64,000 bases of DNA from Clarireedia homoeocarpa (taxonomy: Eukaryota > Ascomycota > Leotiomycetes > Helotiales > Rutstroemiaceae), in the NCBI GenBank assembly GCA_001465935.1, contig LNKV01000036.1, forward strand, positions 533,365 through 597,364. Direction: 5' to 3'. Positions 1-9,369 of this stretch are shown here, one piece after another; the first letter of the stretch is position 1, and each line of letters starts with the position of its first letter. A program made the translations under genes and the position numbers. The notes under the pieces are model-generated. The model saw only the letters and a program-made list of their open reading frames with translations. It ran no database searches and had not been told where the DNA came from.

Positions 1-1170
1 CATTACTGGGATGGAACGAAGTTGCTGGCAACTGAGATCAAGATCAGTTCACGATTGGCTTTGAAAATGGCCGCAGGGTATGAGCTCAGTCGTAGGGAGC
101 ACAGACAATTACGTAGAACAGTCCAGGATATCGCTCGATTGGTGCCATTTTCCGTATTCGTCCTGGTCCCTTTTGCCGAATTGTTACTCCCGGTCGCTCT
201 TAAGCTGTTCCCAAACATGCTTCCGAGCACGTACGAGGGCCAGAAATCGAAGGACGCCAAAGTTTCATCATTGCGAGCAACACGAAAGGACGTCAGTGCC
301 TTCCTGCGAAGCACCTTGAAGGAGACCGGTCTACCATTCAGTCCGGCAAATGCTCAAAGAGAGGAGTTTGCACAATTCTTTCGGAAGGTTAGAGCTACAG
401 GAGAGAGACCAACAGCCGAGGAAGTGATTAAAGTCTGTCAAATTTTCAAGGACGATTTGACTCTAGACAACTTGTCACGTCCTCAACTCGTGGGAATGTG
501 CAGATATATGAGCCTGAACACCTTTGGAACCGATATGATGCTCAGATATCAAATCCGCCATCGTATGAGACAAATCAAGAGAGACGATCGAGCTATCAGT
601 TTTGAGGGCGTTGACAGTTTATCAGTACCAGAACTTCAACTTGCTTGTCTCAGCCGTGGTATCCGGACCCACGGCATGTCACCAGCTCGTTTGAGGGATG
701 ATTTACAATCATGGTTGGATTTGAGACTTAAGCATGGGGTACCATCTACGCTTCTAGTTTTGAGTAACGCATACATGTATGCTCAAGGAAAGGAGGCCGA
801 GTTCTCTACCCAAATCGATGCTTTAACTGGTGTACTTTCATCTATTCCCGAGGAACTCTTCCACGAGATCGAGCTCGAGGTTCACAATGCGGAGGGTGCT
901 GCAACCAACAAGCAACGTCTGGAGGTTCTCAAGGAACAACAAGAGCTTATCGAGGAAGAGAACGAGCAGAACGAGGAGAACACCGAAGAGGGCAGAGCTA
1001 CTCCTCAAGATAACGAAGATATCGATGAAAAAGAAGAACGAAAAGCAGAGGCTCAAGCTGATGGTTCAAACAAGAGCCAAGTTAGTGAGGCGGTCGATGC
1101 GGAGAAGGAGGGTGAGCTCATTCAGCAAGAAGCAAAGATGAGCGAGGAAAGGCCATCAGAGAAGAAGTGA
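1..1170 (+). CDS. MDM38: LETM1/Mdm38-family mitochondrial inner-membrane protein, 3' part
   Basis: The frame is open from base 1 (HYWDGTKLLATEIKISS) and stops at 1170, so the window holds the last 389 residues and the gene starts upstream. The LETM1 core is clear: KMAAGYELSRREHRQLRRT, then a hydrophobic Pro-containing membrane segment (VPFSVFVLVPFAELLLPVAL, about residues 48-67), then the soluble matrix LETM1 domain with the LSRPQLVGMCRYMSL and RGIRTHGMSPARLRDDL blocks. The last ~90 residues are Glu/Lys/Gln-rich, probably coiled coil. Family knowledge: LETM1/Mdm38/Ylh47 proteins sit in the mitochondrial inner membrane and act in K+/H+ exchange and in binding mitochondrial ribosomes for membrane protein insertion. 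The mitochondrial presequence is outside the window. I cannot separate Mdm38 from Ylh47 without the N-terminus. Confidence 0.93.
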   Translation, partial: HYWDGTKLLATEIKISSRLALKMAAGYELSRREHRQLRRTVQDIARLVPFSVFVLVPFAELLLPVALKLFPNMLPSTYEGQKSKDAKVSSLRATRKDVSAFLRSTLKETGLPFSPANAQREEFAQFFRKVRATGERPTAEEVIKVCQIFKDDLTLDNLSRPQLVGMCRYMSLNTFGTDMMLRYQIRHRMRQIKRDDRAISFEGVDSLSVPELQLACLSRGIRTHGMSPARLRDDLQSWLDLRLKHGVPSTLLVLSNAYMYAQGKEAEFSTQIDALTGVLSSIPEELFHEIELEVHNAEGAATNKQRLEVLKEQQELIEEENEQNEENTEEGRATPQDNEDIDEKEERKAEAQADGSNKSQVSEAVDAEKEGELIQQEAKMSEERPSEKK

Positions 1171-1774
1171 TTGTTCGCATTCTTTCTGAAACTTGAAATG
1201 TACAAATGAAAATTCTTCGCTTTTGTTGTCTTAACAGATAATAGCATTCTAGGACTTGTTTATTTCAGCATGGATAAATGGATTGGAATGGGGGGGTTCC
1301 ATAGAAACTTTACAATAGACCGCTGATTGCCATGGGCTTCAGACAGCACAGCACAGCACAGCACAGCAAATGAATACATAGCAATGTAGAATTTTTGTAA
1401 TAAAAGTACATGGCATTGAGCCTGTTTCTTTGTTTATCTGTGAATTTGATTGTTCCAAAGCTACCTGCGAGTGCGTAGCCTAGTCAGCGGTAAGTTTGAG
1501 TGCTAGGTCCATCCACAATGCCAAGCGACACCATTAAGCTTGCTGTACACTATGACATCGGCCCGCGCCTCTTCATGTGAGGGAAGATTCACTCCAGAAG
1601 TACTACGACCATACTATCCACGACTTTTATGAGTACAGTTGAAGAGAATTTAATACATGACCAGCATTGAATAATCACATTGCCTAGTTTATTTGTTGCT
1701 TGACTATCTCCCTTCCTTGTTGTTCCACAGCCCAATTTGCGATTGCTGTGCCCCGCGCACCATAACCACCTAGG
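1171..1774. other. Intergenic, LETM1 to snx4
   Basis: No coding sequence is supported. The spacer carries a short ACAGC pentanucleotide array at about 1343-1367. It should contain the LETM1 3' UTR and the snx4 promoter and 5' UTR. Confidence 0.6.
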
Positions 1775-3241
1775 ATGGAACATGACGACTTTGCCAATAT
1801 TGAGTGGCAGAATAGCCACGGCAGTCCACAGATAATAAGCCCTCGCAGTGAAGATGGAAGCGAAGCTACCGATGCTGAGAGACATGGTGGCGGAGAGCAG
1901 GCAGGGCGGATGGCGGATGAAATAGACCTAGCTGGAGTGGGAGACGGGGTCCTGGAGTGTACGGTGGGATCGCCCATCAAGGAGAACGATGGGACGAAAG
2001 ATGCCTTTGTATCTTATCTTGTTACTACTAATGTATGTCTACCTACAAGCACCGCAAGATCGCCTAATACTGACAATGCCCAGACTACATTCCCCTCTTT
2101 CCAAAAGCCCACCACATCAGTCCGGCGACGATTCACCGATTTTGTATTCCTATATAACACGCTCTTCAGAGAATACCCTGCCTGCGCCGTCCCTCCATTA
2201 CCAGACAAGCACAAGATGGAGTACGTCCGCGGCGACCGGTTCGGCACCGACTTCATGCAACGCCGCGCCAACTCCCTCAGCCGCTTCCTCACCCGCCTAA
2301 CACTGCATCCTGTCCTCCGACGCAGCGCAATCCTCATTCTCTTCCTCGAAAGCACCGACTGGAACGCTACCATGCGCTCCCGTCCCCTACGCGGCTCCTC
2401 GCGGGATGAGCAAGCCTCGGGCGTTTTCGACAATTTCACCGACACCTTCATAAACGCATTCACCAAAGTGCACAAGCCCGACAAGCGATTCATCGAAGTA
2501 AAAGAAAAGTCCGACAAACTCGACGAAGACCTTGGACATATCGAAAAAATCGTCGCCCGTGTTGCCCGCCGCGAAGGCGATCTCGAAGCGGACTACAAAG
2601 ACCTAGCTGAGCAATTCCAGCGCCTAATTAACCTAGAACCAGGAGTCGCGCCCAGCGTTCATGCGTTTAGCGCCAGTGTCGAGGACACCAGTTCAGGAAT
2701 CAAAAACCTCAAAGATCATACTGACCAAAATTACCTTGGTAGTCTCCGCGACATGCAAGCCTACAGCACAGCAGTAAAAAACCTGCTCAAAGCGCGCGAG
2801 CAAAAACAACTCGATTTCGAACAACTCACCGAATACCTCGCCAAATCCACCACCGATCGCGACGTTCTCGCGTCATCGCATGGCTCGTCAGCACTTACGG
2901 GTGCAGGTGGGTTCATCCGGAGTAAAATCGAAGACGTGCGCGGTGTGGACCATGAGCAGAGTCGAAGAGAGAGGCTACGGAGACTGGAGCTCAGGATTGA
3001 TGAGCTGACGAGAGAAGTCGAGGAGGCGAAGAAGACGACGGAGGCATTTGATGAGGAGGTGGTGAGGGAAGTCGCGGATTTCGAGAGGATTAAGAGGGTG
3101 GAGTTTAAGAGTCAGTTGGGCGGCTTGGCGGACGCACATAGGGCGTTTTATGAGGGGGTGTTGGGGATTTGGGAGGGGTACGTGAGGGAGATGGGGGAAG
3201 GGGAGGTGCTCATTAGAGAGGGGGAGACGGTGGAGGCTTGA
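1775..3241 (+). CDS. snx4: Sorting nexin-4 / Atg24 (PX-BAR protein)
   Basis: Exons 1775-2032 and 2084-3241 give 471 residues. The 51-nt intron (2033-2083, GTATGT...CCCAG with TAATACTGAC branch-like sequence) is a multiple of three and stop-free, so it can be read through by mistake. Removing it joins SYLVTTN to TTFPSFQK, the usual Snx4 PX sequence. The N-terminus is acidic and disordered. The PX domain follows (RRRFTDFVFLYNTLFREYP; basic pocket KMEYVRGDRFG), then a BAR-type coiled coil (FTDTFINAFTKVHKPDKRF onward) to the C-terminus. Family role: binds PI3P on endosomes, recycles cargo such as SNAREs to the Golgi, and supports selective autophagy (pexophagy, Cvt). It converges on kex2, whose product is also a cycling late-Golgi/endosome protein; that may be coincidence. 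Confidence 0.93.
   Translation: MEHDDFANIEWQNSHGSPQIISPRSEDGSEATDAERHGGGEQAGRMADEIDLAGVGDGVLECTVGSPIKENDGTKDAFVSYLVTTNVCLPTSTARSPNTDNAQTTFPSFQKPTTSVRRRFTDFVFLYNTLFREYPACAVPPLPDKHKMEYVRGDRFGTDFMQRRANSLSRFLTRLTLHPVLRRSAILILFLESTDWNATMRSRPLRGSSRDEQASGVFDNFTDTFINAFTKVHKPDKRFIEVKEKSDKLDEDLGHIEKIVARVARREGDLEADYKDLAEQFQRLINLEPGVAPSVHAFSASVEDTSSGIKNLKDHTDQNYLGSLRDMQAYSTAVKNLLKAREQKQLDFEQLTEYLAKSTTDRDVLASSHGSSALTGAGGFIRSKIEDVRGVDHEQSRRERLRRLELRIDELTREVEEAKKTTEAFDEEVVREVADFERIKRVEFKSQLGGLADAHRAFYEGVLGIWEGYVREMGEGEVLIREGETVEA
2033..2083 (+). other. In-frame 51-nt intron of snx4
   Basis: Donor GTATGT at 2033-2038, acceptor CAG ending at 2083. It contains no stop in the host frame and its length is divisible by three. 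Translation through it would insert 17 residues with no PX-family counterpart. Confidence 0.85.
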
Positions 3242-4354
3242 TGAGAGGAGGGCATGGGAAGCTGTATGGTATGTATGTATTTACGTATGGAACGGGTGTC
3301 TGGTGTAGGTAGTCTAGTCTGGTCTAATCTAATCTGGTAGGTCAGGTCAGGTCAGGTCAGGTCAGGAGTTAGGACTGAGAGCAGAGGAGAGAAGAGGAGA
3401 GGATAGCAGAGGAGGGGATGAGTTGATGATTATTATGAACAATTTATTACCTACCTTACCTTACCTTACTTTACCTCAACTTACCTGAAGGTTATGTATG
3501 TATGTATGTATGTATGTATGTATATTGGGGCAGTAAAGTGAACATCTAACCCTATCCTATCCTATCCCATCCTATCCCATCCCATCCCATCCCATCCTGT
3601 TCCATCCACCACATCCCTTCACATCCCATCACAGTACCTCTACCTCTACCCCTACCCCTCCCTACCCCTACCCCTTCACATCAACATCAAATACACACCC
3701 ATCCATCCATCCATCCATCCACGCACACACACATACACACAAACCAACATCTATCAGCCTAACCTAACCTAACGTAACACATCTTAAACTTAAGTTAACA
3801 TAGTTATCTCAAAGTTACACTGCGTTTACGTGTGCGTTTACGTTTGCGCTCTACTCATCAATCACATAAGTATAGTAAGTACAGGATTGTACTATACAAG
3901 GCCAGGAAGGCAAGGTAATAGATGCAATTACAGTGTATAAACAACGCAGCACGCTACAGCACGGCACGGGGCAGGAGTAGGTGGATGGATGGATGGATGG
4001 ATGGATGATACCAATACAAGACAAGACAAGACGCCGACTCGACTTCTTGACGCTTAAAATCATGATATTGATTGATTGGTTGATTTATCTATGTATTGTA
4101 TTGGTTAATTGATCTATTGATTCATTGGTGGGTTGATCCAAGAACCCGACCCGCACTTTACCACTCCTCTCTTTACTTTTCCTCAATCTTCTTTCCCCCT
4201 CCCGTCTACCAGACAGGCACTTTTCTCCTCTTCCTCTACCTACGTATGCATGCCTACACTGATACTAATGCTGTATATAGCATTCCCCAGCGTTATCCTC
4301 ATCTCTCATCTTCGTCACTCATACCCATACTCTACAACAAGTTCACAACCGCCT
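3242..4354. repeat. Microsatellite-rich convergent spacer, snx4/kex2
   Basis: The spacer lies between two converging genes and is crowded with short tandem arrays: GTCAG (3341-3365), TATG (about 3493-3524), CCATC variants (about 3550-3610), CATC (about 3698-3721) and GATG (about 3983-4007). The last two are complementary, so they form an inverted pair about 260 bp apart. No coding sequence is supported; apparent reading frames here are low-complexity. Confidence 0.8.
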
Positions 4355-7052
4355 CTACTTCTTCAACAATGCCGCGCTCTTCTCATCCTTCACCTCACTA
4401 TCACTCTCCACATTATCATCACTATCCTCATCACTCTCGCCCCCAATAACATGATGGCCACTCCCACTTCCACTTCCACTTCCACTGCCCTCCCCCTCAC
4501 TATCATCATACAATTTCTTCTCATTCTCATCTCCCCCTTCCCCAACCCTATCCTTGTACTCCTCGTCATCTTCATCCTCACTCCCCGCCGCAAACGCATC
4601 ATACAACTCCCCTGCCCTTCTCTTTCCACCCTTCTTCCCCTTTCCAGCTAACCCCTCCGCTTCGTCTTCCTCGAGTAAGTCAAACTCCCACTCATCACGT
4701 GGGTTATTCCTCAGACGCTTGCGGCGCGCCATGTACAGATAAATGCCGAGACCTGAGCAGAAGACTGCGATAAGACCGATGGCGCCGTAGATCCAGATCT
4801 GGGTTTTGGAGGAAACGCCGAAGGTAGGCAGGAAAGAGGGAATCCATGTGGAGGTCGTGGAGGAGGCGTCGGGGGCGGCGGACGCAGTGGGGGTTGGAGA
4901 GACGAGTTCGTCTTCTGTGCCGGTGGGTTTGGCGTTGACGGGACGGTCGGGGTGGTCGGTAGGGTTGGACATGAGGCTCGTGGAGGTGCCGGTGGGGAGG
5001 GATGTGACAGATGTGGTGGTGCCGGAGATGGTGGTGGTTTGGATTTCGGTGTGATTGTCGTCGTCGTGTTCGGTGGGGAGAGGAAGGAGAGTGGCTTTGG
5101 AGGCGTCGATGGATTCGCCCCAGAGTTTGAGATGCCAGTCTGTGAAAGTTCCATTATGTTCGTTTACTGCGGTATCTTTGACGATGATGGTCCAGGTTCC
5201 AATGCCGGATTCACCCCTGTGTAATGGTTAATATTTATATAAGAAATGGGTTGGGGTATGTGAGTGAACTAACCAGTGAACAACAGACATGAATGTCCAA
5301 TCTTCGTATCCATCAGGATCGGTGTCGAATCTACGGGTGACTGAGAGGTGACTGACGACCTTGTCAGGACTAACCAAATCGACACTTAAATCACCACGCC
5401 TGGAATGGTCAATATTCATCGTAACCTGAACATGCTCAAGCCTCTCGAGATTGGCTTCTTGAAGCATAGCGGCGGTAACTTCGAAAGAGACAGCTAATCC
5501 TTGCTCTCCTTGTGGAATGGCTTGGTTTACATGAATCCATGGTGAATAGAACCAAGCTTGAGGTTTGACGTTCTTGAAGTCCTTGGCTGCTTCGACAGTT
5601 GCCCAGGTATCGATCTTCCCATATCCAAAGGTGTGACTAAATTTCTTGCCAATGGATGTAGTTTGCCATTCTCCAGTTTCGAGATCAACTGGCAAAGCAG
5701 TTTGCATAACAAGGTATTGCATGTCTCTCCAGGTAAGATCTGGTCGGATCTGCAGAACTAATGCAAAGATACCGGCTGCAAGAGGAGCAGCAGCAGAAGT
5801 ACCGCCATGGTTCGAAGAGCATACGTTGGTGCCAACATCAGTCGTGTGCTACAATAATTAGCGACTTTCGTATTTAGAATGAATCATGAAAACTTACAAT
5901 AGAGTCCCCACTTCCACTGCTGTAGGTAACAACAAGTTGAGCAGAGCATTTTTCAGAATAGTAGGGGTGAAGTCCCTTTCGGTCAATGGCTCCAACAGTA
6001 ATACTGTAGATACTATTGGTATAACCATCGAAGTTACAGTTATCCTCATTTGCGGCGCCATTTCCGGACGCGAAAACGTAGATGGATCCTAGACCACCTC
6101 GACCTTTTTGAACCGCATTTACCATTGCCCTTTTGATGAGAATGCCTGGAGCATCCATGGATCTTCCATCATCAGGTGGACCCCAAGAACAAGAGTAGAT
6201 TTGATTGTGTTGGTAGGCGTAATTCATGGCAACCGCTTCATCGGCATCTGTGATCATCTTTGACAAGATACGAATACCGGCAATTTTGGAATCCCAAGCA
6301 ACACCTACACCACATACATCGTTCTTGACAGCAGAAACTTCTCCCGCGCACCGTGTGCCGTGTTTGTCGTCATCCAAGCGAGGTTTTGGCTCCAATGTGT
6401 TCTCGTTGAAATCGTAAGAACCTTCGGCATAATAGTTGGCCTTCAAGTCGTTGCTGTACATGTCCAATCCATCATCCACAATAGCTACAATGGATCCTTT
6501 ACCAGTAATATTTTGCATCCAAACATCCGTAACATTGACATCGTGTCCGACTTGTACTGGGTTGAATAAATGCCATTGCTGATTGAAGATCGGGTCCTTG
6601 ATTCCCAACGCGCTAGCAACCTGTTGCTGTTTCACGATTGCAGAATCGACAGACGCTCCTGAATCTTGTCGAGCCTCCACATATCCTTCGGGCGCTGGCG
6701 GTATTGGGCCTCTCTTTTCCATGCGAGCCTTCAACTTTTGTTTCTGTGCGAACTTGACTCCATCTAGGATGTCGTAATCTCCCAAAGTCCGCTTCCGCCG
6801 TTTTCGCTCCTTCAACGCCGTGTGTACAATATCTTCCTCTTGCTTAGTGGTTGAGAATATGTGGTGATCTTCCAACTCTCCTAGTTGACCTTGGTGGCTC
6901 AGACCCAGCTTCGCCGCTACCAGTGTCGGGTCGACGGTGGAATCGATGTGGAGGACATAATAATCGTTCGCATCGTAATTTCGTGGACGCAGACTTGAGG
7001 CACTTGCTAGAGAAGCCAGACCAAGCAGGCCGAGAAAAGGTCGCAATCTCAT
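4355..7052 (-). CDS. kex2: Kexin: late-Golgi dibasic proprotein convertase
   Basis: Three exons (7052-5898, 5848-5274, 5216-4355; introns of 49 and 57 nt) encode 863 residues. An N-terminal signal peptide is followed by a propeptide ending near a KR site (MEKRGP, about residue 115). The subtilisin/kexin catalytic residues are all present: Asp in AIVDDGLDM (~193), His in DDKHGTRCAGE (~229), oxyanion Asn in FASGNGA (~326) and Ser in NHGGTSAAAP (403). A P-domain follows, ending WTFMSVVHWGESGIGTW across the second junction. Then come a Ser/Thr-rich stalk, one membrane helix (IWIYGAIGLIAVFCSGLGIY, ~715-738) and an acidic cytosolic tail with a GS repeat coded by a hexamer microsatellite. Family role: Ca-dependent cleavage after Lys-Arg of secreted proteins in the trans-Golgi. 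Length and architecture match fungal kexins. Confidence 0.97.
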
Positions 7053-9369
7053 ATCGTGTGTGGGAAGCCGCGCAGGTTTGGTGCAGAAGGTTTCGAGGGA
7101 CCAACTACCTCGCGCAGGAAGAAGGGGATTAAAGGAAATGTAGATAACGCAACACGATTAGCAATAGCGCATTGATAATGTTGGTCGAATTCGATATTGT
7201 AGGGTACTGTGAAGATACAGCGAATGTAGTGGTTGTAAAAATGATATGTATTCAATGGACAAGTTAAGTGGATACAAAGGATTCGTAAGTCGTTTCTTGT
7301 GGTAAGGTGGTATCAAGCAGTTTCTGGGGACCTTTCTTTTTTGTTTTTTGGTAGGACAAAGGCAGAGAGAGTAAGCACGAATTGGTTTGCCACAGAGGAT
7401 GAGAGGATGAGAGGATGAGAGGATGATAGGATGATGTTTGAGACGAGTTGGCCTTTTGCGTTTTGTGTTTTTGGACAACTCTTAGTACGAAGTAATGGAG
7501 GAGAAGACAACTCTTAGTAATGAGGAGAAGACCAGAATGTGCAATGTGCAATGTACAAGGTACAATGCACAGAATACGAGCAAAAGGGTAAAAGGGATTG
7601 ATTAACTTGATAAATAAGACGGTGAATTGGGAGGAGGGAAGTGGTGGAAGTAATGGGTTGTGTGTGGGTGGTGGGTGATAGTAATGGGTGAGGAGAGGTC
7701 AGATCTGCTTTGATCTCAAGGTCCCTGAGTCTGAGTCTGAGTCTACGGAGTAAGTCCAAGTCTGCGTCTGAGTCTCTGGTTGAAGGTTTGGACTATCCGG
7801 CGCGATGTTTCAAAGTTGTCCATCCAGCCAAAAGTACGAGACGTAGTTTTTGCAACCGTCTGCCAGTGATGGCCGTTCAATCAATCAATCAATCAATCAG
7901 CCAATCAACCAACCAGTCAATCAATCAATCAGCCAATCAACCAATCAACCAACCAGTCAATCAACCAACGAGCATTCTCAACGCCATCAGTTAGTAAAAC
8001 AATGCTACCGACACAGGTAGTAGCTTTATGGTCTCAAACCGCCAGGGGAATCGGACGAGCTTCAGACTGTGTGGGCCAAGAGGACGTGGAGCTTCTGGGG
8101 ATTCTATTGGTAAGATGGGACTGGCTGGCTTTGCTCCATATAAAGAAGGTAAAGACAGCCATCCATCCATCCGTCGAGGTTCGAGTGCGGGTGCTTGCGC
8201 CTTTGAAATGTGTGATAAGTTGACTGGTAAATCCCCGGTGAAGGTATGCTTCTTGCTTCTTGCTACTTGCTACTTGCTTCTTGCCTACGAGTACGAACGA
8301 GTGCTTGTCCAGTGCATTCACACTCACTCATTGTATTGCATTGCTTTGCTATTGTTGCATGTATTGCATTGCCATTGTTGCATTCCTCCACTTCCGAAGA
8401 TGCCCCATCTTTATATCCTCCAGTATCCATCAAAGCCCTGCGTGCGTGCGTGCGTGTGTGTGATGTGATACTCCTCCCCTCCAGTATTTCGTACATACAA
8501 GACAGAACCGCCTTCGTTCGTGCAAAGTTTCGCCATAAAAGTGCTTGTACCTTGATTGTACCTCAATCGTCCCCGCTGCCCATGGTTTAGCTGCATCTCG
8601 AGCTCCTCTTCACACCCGTCACCGCTCCACGAGCCTCGTACTTGGTGCCGCTTTTCGCCTCATGCCCCGAAGTACAGCTGCACAAGCTCTTCTCATTCGT
8701 CTCTGCCTTCGCATCTGGTGGGCGCCCTCGGCGCCTTCCTGCCCAATTGATCTGTGCCAGCCCGGTCCGCCGTCAAAGCAGCCACCCACAGTTGCATGCA
8801 CTCTGTGCAAGCCTCGCCTGCCCTTCCGCTAGATCAAGATTCGTCTTTTTTTTCCCATGCAAAATGCACAATGGAAAGATGAGTTGGTTGATAGCAGAAC
8901 CGGGCCTCAGGTAAGTGAATATATGCTGTGATACCCAGCCTCCATCTTTTCCACCTGGGAAGCTCAAACCTTTCTCTGCTCCCATCAATACTGCAGCTTT
9001 TTCATCTTGCATCTTGCATCTTGCGTCTTGCTACACTTCGCGCACCTCGAACTAATCATGTTCCTCTAAGCCATATCGTTCGAGTAAGCTCAATCCGATA
9101 AGGTCGGCACTCTCGTCCGCCGCGCGCGAATCTCCAGTGACAGGAATCTGATGCCGATAGTGCAGATAAAACTATCAACTCACAACCTCAATTCCTCTAT
9201 CAGACTATAGTATGCCTTTCAGCGATTGAATATCATCACCTTTCGCTCATTGGGCAAAAGTGTGGAAAGAGAATCAGCTCTAAAATTCGAGGAAGCTTAA
9301 AAGCTTAAAAGTTACTTTCATCGACATCTCTAGCACAGGAAGATCCAAGAAATTATTACAACTCCAAAA
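7053..9369. other. Divergent intergenic region, kex2/phoD-like, repeat-rich
   Basis: About 2.3 kb between divergent genes. It holds several short repeat patches: GAGGAT (about 7397-7435), GAGTCT hexamers (about 7725-7775), a CAATC/CAACC array at 7878-7970, CTTGC/TTGCTA (about 8250-8285) and CATCTTG (about 9001-9030). Reading frames here are short, overlapping and low-complexity, and none is supported as a gene. Long 5' leaders for both flanking genes are likely. Confidence 0.6.
7878..7970 (+). repeat. CAATC/CAACC array with three CCAAT pentamers
   Basis: Degenerate 4-mer repeats (CAAT, CAAC, CAGC) form two larger copies, each with a GCCAATCAACC segment. CCAAT occurs at 7901, 7933 and 7941. 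CCAAT is the core site of the fungal CCAAT-binding complex, so the array could act in the kex2/phoD-like divergent promoter, or it may be only a microsatellite. Confidence 0.5.

Noticed and set aside
4133..4651. 172-codon plus-strand frame
   Set aside because: It is antisense to the acidic tail of kex2 and to its 3' flank; repeat-derived.
7861..7980. Direct repeats considered as a CRISPR-like array
   Set aside because: Units are 4-5 bp with no spacers, in a eukaryotic genome; it is a microsatellite.
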